From Qaidamihabitans albus (GTDB lineage: Bacteria > Actinomycetota > Actinomycetes > Mycobacteriales > Pseudonocardiaceae), in NCBI RefSeq assembly GCF_016464705.1, contig NZ_JAEHOB010000003.1, positions 459,599-523,598 on the forward strand: DNA of 64,000 bases, written 5' to 3'. Position numbers and translations under genes: made by a program. Below are positions 9,543 to 17,839 of this stretch, piece by piece. Each line of letters begins with the position of its first letter. Positions within the stretch are counted from its first letter, which is position 1. A model generated the notes under the pieces. The model was not told the DNA's origin, searched no databases, and saw only the letters and a program-made list of their open reading frames with translations.

Positions 9543-9904
9543 CGCGCACCGACTGACAGGAGTGTTCCGTACGGGCTATTGCAATGGGACCTCCAATTGA
9601 CGGACAGAACCTCGTGCCCATGTCTGCATCGATGGCTTACGACCTGCAATGAAATGGCCGGTTAAGGGGCAGTCGGGCTAGTTGAACTTGGTCCATCCGG
9701 CCCTAGCGCCAACATCGGCTATGGTGACAGTATGTGACCAATCCAGTACGCAGCGCTGGAGTCGTGCTTATGGGGGAAAGATTGAGAACGCAGTGCTACC
9801 CGGGGCTGTGCTGGGTCTATTCGATGTTGGTCTAGCGGTGCAGCTGTCCAGTTTGCGATTCCGTTGAATTTCGATCCTTGCAAGGTCGACCTAAATGTAG
9901 AACT
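9543..9904. other. Intergenic, lower-GC, no gene seen
   Basis: About 360 bp with no supported ORF. Base composition falls clearly below that of the flanks and stays low into the next gene. A possible plus-strand promoter is TTGAAC near 9680 followed by TATGGT near 9719; spacing is poor and I hold it loosely. A weak GTAGA precedes the ATG at 9905. The composition change suggests a transferred segment. Confidence 0.5.
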
Positions 9905-10828
9905 ATGAGAAAGAAAATAATCAGCATTCTTGGCGTTGCCATTATGCTGCTCTCGGCGCTACATCCTTCTGTCGCGGCAGCAAAGCCGGCGGGATCTACG
10001 GCGAATTTGATGGAACATCGAGTACCCAATGATGGGGACAAGAAGAGGATGATCTATCAGTTCACCGAAAGGATCCAAGAAAGGTGCGGATTGAAGCTGC
10101 GGCCGGAGAACTACGAAGTTGCAGTCGACCGCAGTGGAATCACTGTTAAGCCACATGGGTCGAGCGTTAGTATTGAACATAAGAGTACTGGCGAGTACGG
10201 TGGTTGGCTGGATATGGCCGTTCGAGTTCCATATCCAGATAAGTATCGTCTAAGCGTGGCGGCCGCGCCCCAAGAGCCAACCTGGTAGGAACCCGGATGT
10301 TACGCGCGCCAGCATATCGAGCACAATCTTGACGGAACTCAATTGGAAGTGGGTTGGATTGACGCGTGCGGGCAATTTGGTCTGATGAACTACGTGGACG
10401 GTGGCAACAGTATCAATGCTGTGTGGCGAGCATGGTCGACCTGCAAGACGACAAATTCGGTGTTTGGTTTCGCTGAATGCAGGCTTTTCACGACGCCGAA
10501 TCGCTCCAATATATCTTGGAATGACTGGAATCCCAGGTCTGACAGGAATGTGGGCCCCTGCGAGGAAACTACGCTGTCGATTGGTGTGGGACCTTTTACG
10601 GCGTCGCATGCGTACAACGCGTGTGATCTGATGGGTATGACTAAGGGAGAAGCGCCTGGTGATTTCGCCAACGCCTGGGTGGGCTGGGCGAGTCAAACGG
10701 AACGAGAAACCGCACTTCTAGTCGCGTTGAAGACGCCGATAGAGGAAACGCCACCCATTGATGTAAATGCACTAGTGCGATACGACAGATGCAGAATTCT
10801 TCCAACGAATCCCTGTGCGCAACCGTGA
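9905..10828 (+). pseudogene. Secreted protein gene interrupted by in-frame TAG
   Basis: A single open frame runs from ATG 9905 to 10828 except for one TAG at 10286-10288 (codon 128, after a TGG). The first part encodes a Sec signal peptide (MRKKIISILGVAIMLLSALH, then AAAKPA) and about 100 mature residues; the second part continues in the same frame for 179 residues with several cysteines (GCYARQH, DACGQFGLMNYVDGG, TCKT, ECRL, NACDLMG). No convincing start or ribosome site precedes the second part, so this looks like a 307-residue exported protein with a nonsense mutation rather than two genes. Codon use is AT-richer than the neighbours, indicating transfer. No family recognised. Sequencing error or stop readthrough are alternatives. 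Confidence 0.65.
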
Positions 10829-10857
10829 GCGTAGTTTCCTCGCTCGTCCCACGTCGC

Positions 10858-11868
10858 ATGGTATCGTCGGCACGGTTGTTCGAGCCTCGATGGGACGAGT
10901 TGTTGGCCGAGGAACGCTCGCAGTGGCTTCGTGCGTCGATGATGGTGGTTGTGCTCCTGTTCGGGTTCGGGTGTACCCGGGACAGCGCAACGTCGACGGA
11001 GCCGGAGACCGCGGTCCAACGAGCGGACGCCGAGCTTCTGCTCGCACAGGCCGTGGGACTGGCACAGGCCGGCAAGTTCGCCGACCTGTGCCAGTCCGTG
11101 GCGGCAGCCGAGGGCACTTGTGCGGGGCAGTCGCAGAGCGCCCGAGCCGCCGGATACTCGCCCGGATCCGGGGAACCGACGGTCGTGGGCAACATCTTCC
11201 ATCATCCGCGAGGGTCCGTGCCCACCATGGTCTTGCATCTCCGGGGCGTCCGCGCGGATGGCGAGGAGTACACAAGTGACTTCGCCGTGATTCGAGAAAA
11301 GGGCCGAGAAGAGGGCACTGAGAGCTCGTTTCGCAGCCTTACGGCGGTGTACTGGTCCGGAGTGAAGTTCCATCCCACTGCCGTCGTGAGTGCGTACCCG
11401 AGTTGGAACTCGCGTGGCCACTCACGAGCGGGCACGCCGGAGGGTGCGCACGAGCAGGCCGCGGCGTGGCGCGAACAGCAGCGCGAGCAGGAACAGCGCG
11501 CCGCTGGTGAGTCCGATCGTGCCCGCGATGGACGTGTCGAACGCGACCGCCGCCCGGTGCCCCGCCAGCGAGCTCAGCCAGCCCACCGCGACGGCGGCGA
11601 CGAGCATCGTGCCCACCCGGTTCGCCAGCAGCCGGGCGGTGGACGCGGGCACCACGAAGAAGGTGATCACCAGGATGGCGCCCACGCTGTCGAAGGCGAC
11701 CACGGCGAGACCGGCGACCGCGACCAGCAGTACTTGCCCCACCGCGCGCCCGCGCAGGCCGCCGAGCTCGGCGAACTCCGGATCGAACGTGCTCGCGTGC
11801 AGCGGCCGCCACAGCAGCGCCACGAGCAGCACGGTCAGCACCGTCGCGATGCCGGTGATCACCAGTGA
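10858..11868 (+). CDS. Putative lipoprotein with lost stop codon
   Basis: The plausible protein part is encoded to about 11385. A hydrophobic stretch MMVVVLLFGFGC ends in a lipobox-like cysteine, followed by TRDSATSTEPETAV, then a helical segment (RADAELLLAQAVGLAQAGKFADLCQSV) and a beta-rich end with GVRADGEEYTSDFAVIRE. It then reads through the 46-bp palindrome, where the core TAG seen in other copies is TGG, and continues about 145 codons antisense to the ABC permease gene with shadow-like composition (many Arg, His, Gln). The start is uncertain: ATG 10858, ATG 10939 and a TTG pair near 10903 are options. Function unknown. Confidence 0.5.
   Translation: MVSSARLFEPRWDELLAEERSQWLRASMMVVVLLFGFGCTRDSATSTEPETAVQRADAELLLAQAVGLAQAGKFADLCQSVAAAEGTCAGQSQSARAAGYSPGSGEPTVVGNIFHHPRGSVPTMVLHLRGVRADGEEYTSDFAVIREKGREEGTESSFRSLTAVYWSGVKFHPTAVVSAYPSWNSRGHSRAGTPEGAHEQAAAWREQQREQEQRAAGESDRARDGRVERDRRPVPRQRAQPAHRDGGDEHRAHPVRQQPGGGRGHHEEGDHQDGAHAVEGDHGETGDRDQQYLPHRAPAQAAELGELRIERARVQRPPQQRHEQHGQHRRDAGDHQ
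11383..11428. repeat. 46-bp palindrome, copy 3
   Basis: Begins GTCGTGAGTG and ends CACTCACGAG, with core CGAGTTGGAACTCG (G replaces the A of the usual TTAG). It lies at the junction of the lipoprotein gene and the convergent metal ABC permease. TGA in its right end (minus strand) is the permease stop. The A-to-G change removes the plus-strand TAG and lets the lipoprotein frame run on. Confidence 0.9.
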
Positions 11869-12297
11869 CGTCGGCACGACCACGCCGGCCAACCGCATGG
11901 TCCGCAGCGGCGCGAACGTGATGTCGCCGTAGATCGCGGAGTCGAGGTCGATGTGCGCCCCGGACGCGAACTGCCCGATACCGAGGATCCCGAGCGAGAA
12001 CAGCGCGGGAAAGACCAGCGCCAGCGCCGCGTCCGAACCGACGATCCGCGTGCGGCGCAGCCATTCGTAACCGGCCACGCAGGCGACCCCGAACGCCGTC
12101 GCACCGAGCACCGTCGGCAGCGAGGCGCGCTCGCCGGTGAGCAGGAAGACCAGCACGATCCCGGGCAGCACCGCGTGGCTGACCGCGTCCGGCAGCAGTG
12201 CCTGCCGCCGCAGCACCAGGAAGCTGCCCAGCAGCGCGCAGGCCGTCGAAAGCAGGCCCGCGATGAGCACGATCATCAGATCGTCGGCGGTGGTCAC
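11422..12297 (-). CDS. Zn/Mn-type ABC transporter permease (second)
   Basis: ABC-3 family permease of 291 residues with eight or so hydrophobic helices. The family signature LLPDAVSHAVLPGIVLVFLL is near residue 35, matching the DA-x-SHA-x-LPG motif of Znu/Mnt permeases. The GTG start at 12297 overlaps the upstream stop as GTGA, so translation is coupled. The last codon and stop (S-TGA) come from the 46-bp palindrome. With the three genes upstream it forms an importer for zinc, manganese or iron. Two paralogous permeases imply a heterodimeric membrane domain. The metal cannot be read from sequence alone. Confidence 0.88.
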   Translation of the reverse strand: MTTADDLMIVLIAGLLSTACALLGSFLVLRRQALLPDAVSHAVLPGIVLVFLLTGERASLPTVLGATAFGVACVAGYEWLRRTRIVGSDAALALVFPALFSLGILGIGQFASGAHIDLDSAIYGDITFAPLRTMRLAGVVVPTSLVITGIATVLTVLLVALLWRPLHASTFDPEFAELGGLRGRAVGQVLLVAVAGLAVVAFDSVGAILVITFFVVPASTARLLANRVGTMLVAAVAVGWLSSLAGHRAAVAFDTSIAGTIGLTSGALFLLALLFAPRRGLLVRTLRRARS

Positions 12298-13187
12298 CTC
12301 GTCGCCACCCCCGGCCTCGACCGGCGCCGGATCCGGGCGAGCACCCCGCGCCGGGGCGCGAACAGCACCGAGAGCACCGCCGCCGCGGTGGCCAGCAGCA
12401 CGATCACCGGCCCGGCGGGCAGCTCGGCCCTGCCGGAGACGACCCCGCCGACCGCTCCGCACGCCGCGCCGATCGCGCCGGAAAGCGGTACGAGCCCGGA
12501 CAGCCTGGTGGTGAGCTGGCGGGCCGCGACCACCGGGGCGACCAGCAGCGCGACCATGAGGATGGCGCCGACCGTGCGGACCCCGAGAACGACGGCCAGC
12601 GCGAGCAGCGCGGTGCTCGCCGCGTCGACGGCCCAGGTCGGCACCCCGGCGACGGCGCTGAAGCCCGGGTCGAACGTCGCCGAGCGCAGCACCCGGAAGC
12701 CGATCGTCACCACGGTGAGCGCGACCGCGCCGAGCAGCAGGGCGATCGCGATGTCCCGCTCGACCATCCCGGCCGCCTGGCCGAGCAGGTAGGCGTTGAG
12801 CCCCGACTGCTCGCTGTTGCCGCTGCCCGCGATGTAGGTGAGCAGGACGATTCCCAGCGCCAGCGAGATCGACAGCACGGTCCCGATCGCCGCGTCCGGC
12901 CGCATCCGGCCGACCCGTTCCAGCCCGATCATCGCGAACGCGGCAAGCGCCGCCGACAGCGCCGCGCCCAGCAGCAGCGGCTCGGGTGCCTTGGTGCCCG
13001 TCACGATGAACGCGACGGCCACGCCCGGCAGAGTGCCGTGACTCATGGCGTCGCCGAACATGCTGCGCCTGCGCAGCACCGCGAGCGGACCGAGCGCGCC
13101 CGCGACGAAGCCGACGACGGCCGTGCCGACGACCACCACCGCGTCCGGGTACGGCAGCGGCAGCGCGGTGAGGAACCAGTCGATCAT
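12294..13187 (-). CDS. Zn/Mn-type ABC transporter permease (first)
   Basis: 297-residue ABC-3 permease. The signature MFGDAMSHGTLPGVAVAFI lies near residue 43, equivalent to the second permease, and the C-terminal LFAPRRGVLARIRRR tail is also shared. It is polytopic with about eight helices. ATG 13187 overlaps the ATPase stop as ATGA. Together with the partner permease it would form the channel for a divalent metal delivered by the binding protein at the head of the operon. Confidence 0.88.
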   Translation of the reverse strand: MIDWFLTALPLPYPDAVVVVGTAVVGFVAGALGPLAVLRRRSMFGDAMSHGTLPGVAVAFIVTGTKAPEPLLLGAALSAALAAFAMIGLERVGRMRPDAAIGTVLSISLALGIVLLTYIAGSGNSEQSGLNAYLLGQAAGMVERDIAIALLLGAVALTVVTIGFRVLRSATFDPGFSAVAGVPTWAVDAASTALLALAVVLGVRTVGAILMVALLVAPVVAARQLTTRLSGLVPLSGAIGAACGAVGGVVSGRAELPAGPVIVLLATAAAVLSVLFAPRRGVLARIRRRSRPGVATR

Positions 13188-13942
13188 GCTGTTCCGGCGG
13201 TGAGCGGCGCGAGCCCGTACGCCCGTTCCAGGTTCTCGGCGGTCAGCACCGACCTGGCCGGGCCCGCCGCGACCACGTCGCCGGACAGCAGCACGGCGTG
13301 GTCGAAGCGTTCGCGCACCGTGCGCAGGTCGTGGTGCACGGCGATCACCGAGCGGCCGTCCCGGCACAGCTCGCCCAGCACGTCCAGCAGCGCGGCCTCG
13401 GTGCGCGCGTCCACGGCCGTGAACGGCTCGTCGAGGATCACCAGATCGGCCTGCTGGGCGAGCGCACGGGCCAGGAACACCCGCTGCCGCTGCCCGCCGG
13501 ATAGCTCGTCCAGCGGCTGCCCGGCCAGGTCGAGCACGCCGACCTGGTCCATCGCCGCCGCCACCAGCTCGTCGTCGCGCGGCGTGAGGCGGCGCAGCCA
13601 GCCGCGGTGCGGATACCGGCCCATCTCCACGACCTGCACGGCGGTGATCGGGAAGTCCTGGGCGACCGTGTCCTGCTGCGGCACGTACGCCACCCGGCTG
13701 CGGACCCGCTTGAGCGGTTCGCCGAGCAGGCGGACCTCGCCGCGGACGGCGGGAACGAGCCCGAGCGCGGCCTTGACCAGGGTCGACTTTCCCGCGCCGT
13801 TGGGGCCGACCACCGCGCTGAGCAGGCCGGCCGGGATTCGCACGGTGACGTTGTCCAGCACCGTGCGGCCCCCGTACGAGGCGGTGACCTCGTGCAGGCT
13901 CAGCGCGGCGGGGTGGGGGGTCGCGGTCGCGGTGCCGGTCAT
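13184..13942 (-). CDS. Metal ABC transporter ATP-binding protein
   Basis: 252-residue ATPase of the Znu/Mnt class. Walker A is VGPNGAGKST near residue 46, the Q-loop lies in VAYVPQQDTV, the signature is LSGGQRQRVFLARAL near residue 147, Walker B is ADLVILDEPF, and the switch histidine is in VIAVHHDL. The ATG at 13942 overlaps the stop of the binding-protein gene, so all four genes are translationally chained. It energises import of a divalent metal. Confidence 0.93.
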   Translation of the reverse strand: MTGTATATPHPAALSLHEVTASYGGRTVLDNVTVRIPAGLLSAVVGPNGAGKSTLVKAALGLVPAVRGEVRLLGEPLKRVRSRVAYVPQQDTVAQDFPITAVQVVEMGRYPHRGWLRRLTPRDDELVAAAMDQVGVLDLAGQPLDELSGGQRQRVFLARALAQQADLVILDEPFTAVDARTEAALLDVLGELCRDGRSVIAVHHDLRTVRERFDHAVLLSGDVVAAGPARSVLTAENLERAYGLAPLTAGTA

Positions 13943-14946
13943 GCCAGCCCCGCGACGAGCCGGTCGGCGTTCGCCCGAATCATGCCGAGGTACGTCCCTT
14001 CTGGTGTGCCGTCGTCTCCCGCGGAGTCGGAGTACAGCTCGCCGCCGATCCGGATCTGCCTGCCCTGCTGCCGGACCGCCGCGAGCACCGAGTCGAGCGT
14101 CTGCCGCGGCACGCTGGTCTCGACGAACACCGAGCGCACGCCGCTGTCCGCGATCCGCCGGGCGACCCTGCCGATGTCCGCGGTGGTCGCCTCCTCCTCG
14201 GTGGAGATGCCCTGGATCGCGACAACGCGCATGCCGAAGGCCCGGCCGAAGTAGCGGAAGGCGTCGTGCGAGGTGACGATCTGCCGCCGCTCGGGCGGGA
14301 TCCGCTCGATCACCGAACGGATCTCGCCGGTGAGGCCGAGCACCTCGGCGCGGTACTCGGCGCCGCGGCGCCGGTAGTCGGCGGCGTGCTCCGGGTCGAT
14401 CTCGGCGAGCTGCGTGGTGATGGCGTCCACGACGTGCGCCCACAGCCGGGGGTCGAACCACACGTGCGGGTCGTACTCCTCCTCGGGCGCGGCATCCGCG
14501 GGCGGGCTGAGCAGCTCCTCGCGCGGGATCGCCTCACCGGCGAACAGCACCGGCTTCGTGCGGGAGATCTCGCCGAGCGTCCGTTGCAGCGAGCCCTCCA
14601 GGTAGAGGCCGACCGCCACGACCGCATCCGCCCTTCGCATCTCGCGCAGGTCGCTGGCCTTGGCCTGGTACAGATGCGGGTCCACGCCGGGCGCCATCAG
14701 CCGCACGGTGTCGATGTGCGGGCCACCGATCCGGCGCACGGTGCCGTCCAGGAAGTTCGTCGTGGTGACGATCCGGGGCCTGCCGCCTGCCGCGGCCGCG
14801 GTGTCGCCCGCCGATCGCACCGCGTAACCGATCACCACGGAAAGCAGGAGTACCGAAACCACGCCGAGCGTGGTCATGGCGAGCACGTCGCGCCGCCGCG
14901 CACGACGGCGGTCGCGCGCGGCCGACCGGGTGCCCGTGGTGTCCAT
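13939..14946 (-). CDS. Metal ABC transporter substrate-binding protein
   Basis: Cluster A-I (ZnuA/MntA-like) solute-binding protein of 335 residues. An arginine-rich N-terminus (about residues 5-19) precedes one transmembrane helix (TTLGVVSVLLLSVVIGYAV) and there is no lipobox cysteine, so it looks helix-anchored. Likely ligands are the His in GVDPHLYQAK, the His in EYDPHVWFDP, the His in IVTSHDAFRYF and an acidic residue in the C-terminal EGTYLGMI region. ATG 14946 is chosen since GGAAGG precedes it; upstream ATGs at 14985 and 14988 fall in the promoter. Only a short acidic stretch (EEEYD), no long His loop, is present between lobes, giving no bias to zinc. Confidence 0.87.
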   Translation of the reverse strand: MDTTGTRSAARDRRRARRRDVLAMTTLGVVSVLLLSVVIGYAVRSAGDTAAAAGGRPRIVTTTNFLDGTVRRIGGPHIDTVRLMAPGVDPHLYQAKASDLREMRRADAVVAVGLYLEGSLQRTLGEISRTKPVLFAGEAIPREELLSPPADAAPEEEYDPHVWFDPRLWAHVVDAITTQLAEIDPEHAADYRRRGAEYRAEVLGLTGEIRSVIERIPPERRQIVTSHDAFRYFGRAFGMRVVAIQGISTEEEATTADIGRVARRIADSGVRSVFVETSVPRQTLDSVLAAVRQQGRQIRIGGELYSDSAGDDGTPEGTYLGMIRANADRLVAGLA

Positions 14947-14983
14947 CGACCGCCTTCCGCCGGATTTCGGCTCGCCGAAATAC

Positions 14984-14989
14984 ATCATA
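14984..14989 (-). promoter_or_regulatory. Probable -10 box of the metal importer operon
   Basis: TATGAT on the minus strand, close to the TATAAT consensus, about 40 bp before the chosen ATG at 14946. A TTGCGC about 19 bp upstream is a weak -35 candidate. The placement argues against starts at 14985/14988. I could not recognise a clear Zur, MntR or Fur dyad. Confidence 0.4.
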
Positions 14990-15153
14990 CGGGCAGGCGA
15001 AGATCCGCGCGCAAGTCCTTCCGGGCCAGCTCACACCAGTGTCTCAATTCAGAATCAGTGCCGCCCGGCGTCACCTGACCGTGTAACGACCTCCCGGCGT
15101 CCAGCGAATCAGGGGTGACACGCATGCCGCGTTCGGGAGCCGAGGAGCCAGTA

Positions 15154-16389
15154 ATGACCGCATGCCGACTCTGTGGCTCGACGAACCTGGCAAGCGTCGT
15201 CGACCTCGGGGCGACTCCGCCCTGTGAGCGTTTCCTCACCGCGGAGCAGCTCGACGAGCCGGAGACGACCTATCCGCTGCACCTGAAGGTGTGCGCCGAA
15301 TGCTGGCTCGCCCAGCTCCCGCCGTTGATCACCCCGGAGGACACGTTCACCGAGTACGCCTACTTCTCGTCCTACTCCACATCCTGGGTCGAGCACGCGC
15401 GCGACTTCGTGCACGGCGCCGTCGGCCGTCTCGGCCTCGACGGCGACTCGTTCGTGGTCGAGGTCGCCAGCAACGACGGGTACCTGCTGCGTCACGTCGT
15501 GTCGCAACGGATCCGCTGTCTCGGCGTGGAGCCGTCGGTGAACGTCGGCCAGGTGGCCCGCGAGGCCGGGGTGCCGACCATGACGGCGTTCCTGGACCCC
15601 GGGACCGGCGCCGCGGTGCGCGCCGAGCACGGCCCCGCCGACCTCGTGGTGGCCAACAACGTGTACGCGCACATCCCGGACGTCCCCGGGTTCACCCGCG
15701 GTCTGCGCGCCCTCGTCGCCGATGACGGCTGGGTCTCGATCGAGGTGCAGCACCTGCTCACGCTGATCGAGAAGACCCAGTACGACACGATCTACCACGA
15801 GCATTTCCAGTACTACACGGTGGAGTCGGCGCGGCGGGCACTTGCCACCGGCGGTCTGTCCGTTGTGGACGTCGAGCTGCTGCCGACGCACGGCGGCTCC
15901 ATCCGGCTGTGGGCCCGGCCCGCCGAGGTGGCCGGCGAGCCGAGCGGCCGCATGACGGACGTGCTGGCGCGGGAGAAGGCGGCCGGCCTGCACGAGCTCT
16001 CCGGGTACACGGAGTTCGCCGCCCGCGTGGGCAGGGTGCGCCGGGACCTGCTGCGGTTCCTCGCCGAGGCCGCCGAGCGCGGTGAGACCGTGGTCGGCTA
16101 CGGCGCGCCGGGCAAGGGCAATACCCTGCTCAACCACTGCGGAATCCGGCCGGACCTGCTGGCCTACACGGTCGACCGCAACCCGTACAAGCACGGCCGG
16201 TTCACGCCGGGCACCCGGATCCCGATCCTGCCGCCGGAGCGGATCGCACTCGACCGGCCCGACTACGTGCTCGTCCTCCCGTGGAACCTGCGGGCCGAGC
16301 TGACCGAGCAACTGTCCTTTGTGCACGACTGGGGCGGCAGGCTCGTCTTTCCCATTCCGGTTCTGGACATTCTCGAGGTGAAGTCGTGA
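15154..16389 (+). CDS. NDP-sugar C-methyltransferase-like protein
   Basis: 411 residues with the three-part architecture of deoxysugar C-methyltransferases (TylCIII/NovU-like). The N-terminal zinc-binding domain has CRLCG near residue 4 and CAECW near residue 49. The central SAM domain has VVEVASNDGYLLRHV near residue 100. The C-terminal Rossmann-like domain has GYGAPGKGNTLLNH near residue 318 and the catalytic-region YHEHFQYY near residue 212. It would add a methyl group to a 4-ketosugar nucleotide. ATG 15154 follows GAGGAG. It heads a ten-gene operon in which most genes overlap by four bases. The exact sugar is unknown. Confidence 0.85.
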   Translation: MTACRLCGSTNLASVVDLGATPPCERFLTAEQLDEPETTYPLHLKVCAECWLAQLPPLITPEDTFTEYAYFSSYSTSWVEHARDFVHGAVGRLGLDGDSFVVEVASNDGYLLRHVVSQRIRCLGVEPSVNVGQVAREAGVPTMTAFLDPGTGAAVRAEHGPADLVVANNVYAHIPDVPGFTRGLRALVADDGWVSIEVQHLLTLIEKTQYDTIYHEHFQYYTVESARRALATGGLSVVDVELLPTHGGSIRLWARPAEVAGEPSGRMTDVLAREKAAGLHELSGYTEFAARVGRVRRDLLRFLAEAAERGETVVGYGAPGKGNTLLNHCGIRPDLLAYTVDRNPYKHGRFTPGTRIPILPPERIALDRPDYVLVLPWNLRAELTEQLSFVHDWGGRLVFPIPVLDILEVKS

Positions 16390-17192
16390 AGGTCGTTCTG
16401 TTCTGCGGCGGATACGGCATGCGGATGCGCAACGGCACCGCCGGGGACGTCCCCAAGCCGATGCAGATGGTCGGGCCACGGCCGCTGATCTGGCACGTGA
16501 TGCGCTACTACGCGCACTTCGGGCACACCGAGTTCATCCTCTGCCTCGGCTACGGCGCCCATCACATCAAGGACTTCTTCCTCAACTACCAGGAGACGGC
16601 TTCCAACGACTTCGTGCTCCGCGGCGGCCGGACCGAGCTGCTCTCCACCGACATCTCGGACTGGTCCATCTCGTTCGTGCAGACCGGGATCGAGTCGCCC
16701 ATCGGGGAGCGGCTGCGGCGGGTGCGTGGCCACCTCGGCGGCGACGAGATGTTCCTCGCCAACTACGCCGACGTGCTCACCGACGCCCCGCTGCCGGAGA
16801 TGATCGAGCGGTTCGCCGCCTCCGACGCGGGCGCGTCGATGATGGTCGTGCCGCCACAGTCGTCGTTCCACTGCGTCGAGATGGACGAGGGCGGCATGGT
16901 CGGCGCCATCACCGCCGTCAGCGAGATGCCGCTGTGGGAGAACGGCGGCTACTTCGTGCTGCGCCAGGAGGTCTTCGACCACATCCCGGAGAACGGCGAT
17001 CTCGTCGCCGACGGCTGCGCCGAGCTCGCCAAGCGCGGCAGGCTGCTGGCCTACCCGTACCGCGGTTTCTGGCGGCCGACCGACACCGTCAAGGAGCGGC
17101 ACGCGCTCGACGACGGCTACGCCAAGGGCGAGCGGCCGTGGGCGCTGTGGGAAGGCGACCGTAGGCCCGCGAGCCCCGCGAGAACCGCATGA
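16386..17192 (+). CDS. Sugar-1-phosphate nucleotidyltransferase
   Basis: 268-residue nucleotidyltransferase that would couple a hexose-1-phosphate to an NTP. It is closest in style to glucose-1-phosphate cytidylyltransferase (RfbF): GGYGMRMRNGT near residues 8-18 replaces the usual GGxGTRL loop, followed by PKPMQMVGPRPLIWH. The acidic metal site lies in NYADVLTD near residue 130. The GTG start overlaps the previous stop (GTGA). It probably activates the sugar modified by the surrounding enzymes; whether CTP is the donor is inferred from resemblance only. Confidence 0.8.
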   Translation: MKVVLFCGGYGMRMRNGTAGDVPKPMQMVGPRPLIWHVMRYYAHFGHTEFILCLGYGAHHIKDFFLNYQETASNDFVLRGGRTELLSTDISDWSISFVQTGIESPIGERLRRVRGHLGGDEMFLANYADVLTDAPLPEMIERFAASDAGASMMVVPPQSSFHCVEMDEGGMVGAITAVSEMPLWENGGYFVLRQEVFDHIPENGDLVADGCAELAKRGRLLAYPYRGFWRPTDTVKERHALDDGYAKGERPWALWEGDRRPASPARTA

Positions 17193-17836
17193 TCCCGTTG
17201 CGAACCGGCCGGAAAGGCCGTGTCGTGGCACTGGCCGCGCACTGCGACGACATCGCGATCGGTGCGGGCGGCACCCTGCTGGCGATGTGCGCCGCCCGCC
17301 CCGGCCTGCGGGTGGACGCGCTCGTGCTCTCCGGCGGTGGTACCGAGCGGGAGGACGAGGAGCGTGCCGCGCTGGCCGCCTTCTGCCCGGGAGCCGAGCT
17401 GGACCTGACCGTGCTCAAGCTGCCCGACGGACGGCTGCCCGCGCACTGGGACGAGGCGAAGGACGCGGTCGAACGCCTGCGGGCGCACGCCGACCCGGAC
17501 GTGGTTCTCGCCCCGCGGGCCGGCGACGCGCACCAGGACCACCGCGGGCTCGCGCGGCTGGTGCCCACGGCGTTCCGCGACCATCTGGTCCTCGGCTACG
17601 AGATCGTCAAGTGGGACGGCGACCTCGGCCGTCCTTCCGCGTACCAGCCGCTCTCCGCCGAGATCGCGGAGGCGAAGGTGCGGCTGCTGCAGGAGCACTA
17701 CCCCTCGCAGCGGCACCGGCCCTGGTACGACCGGGAGGCCTTTCTCGGGCTGGCCCGTATCCGCGGCATCGAGTGCCACGCGCGCTACGCCGAGGCGTTC
17801 GACGTCACGAAGCTCGTTCTGGATCTGGAGGGCTGA
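17189..17836 (+). CDS. PIG-L/LmbE family deacetylase
   Basis: 215-residue zinc-dependent N-deacetylase family member. The metal motif AAHCDDIAIGAGGTL is at residues 16-30 (Cys where the classic motif has Pro), and the distal ligands lie in RAGDAHQDHRGLARL near residue 110. Relatives remove acetyl groups from GlcNAc-type sugars or sugar conjugates. In this operon it may deacetylate an amino-sugar intermediate. It starts at ATG 17189 inside the preceding gene's end (ATGA overlap). Confidence 0.88.
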   Translation: MIPLRTGRKGRVVALAAHCDDIAIGAGGTLLAMCAARPGLRVDALVLSGGGTEREDEERAALAAFCPGAELDLTVLKLPDGRLPAHWDEAKDAVERLRAHADPDVVLAPRAGDAHQDHRGLARLVPTAFRDHLVLGYEIVKWDGDLGRPSAYQPLSAEIAEAKVRLLQEHYPSQRHRPWYDREAFLGLARIRGIECHARYAEAFDVTKLVLDLEG

Positions 17837-17839
17837 ACC

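Noticed and set aside
10343-10828. Independent gene for the second half of the interrupted secreted protein
   Set aside because: Its only start would be TTG with no ribosome site, and it lies in the same frame as the first half across one TAG.
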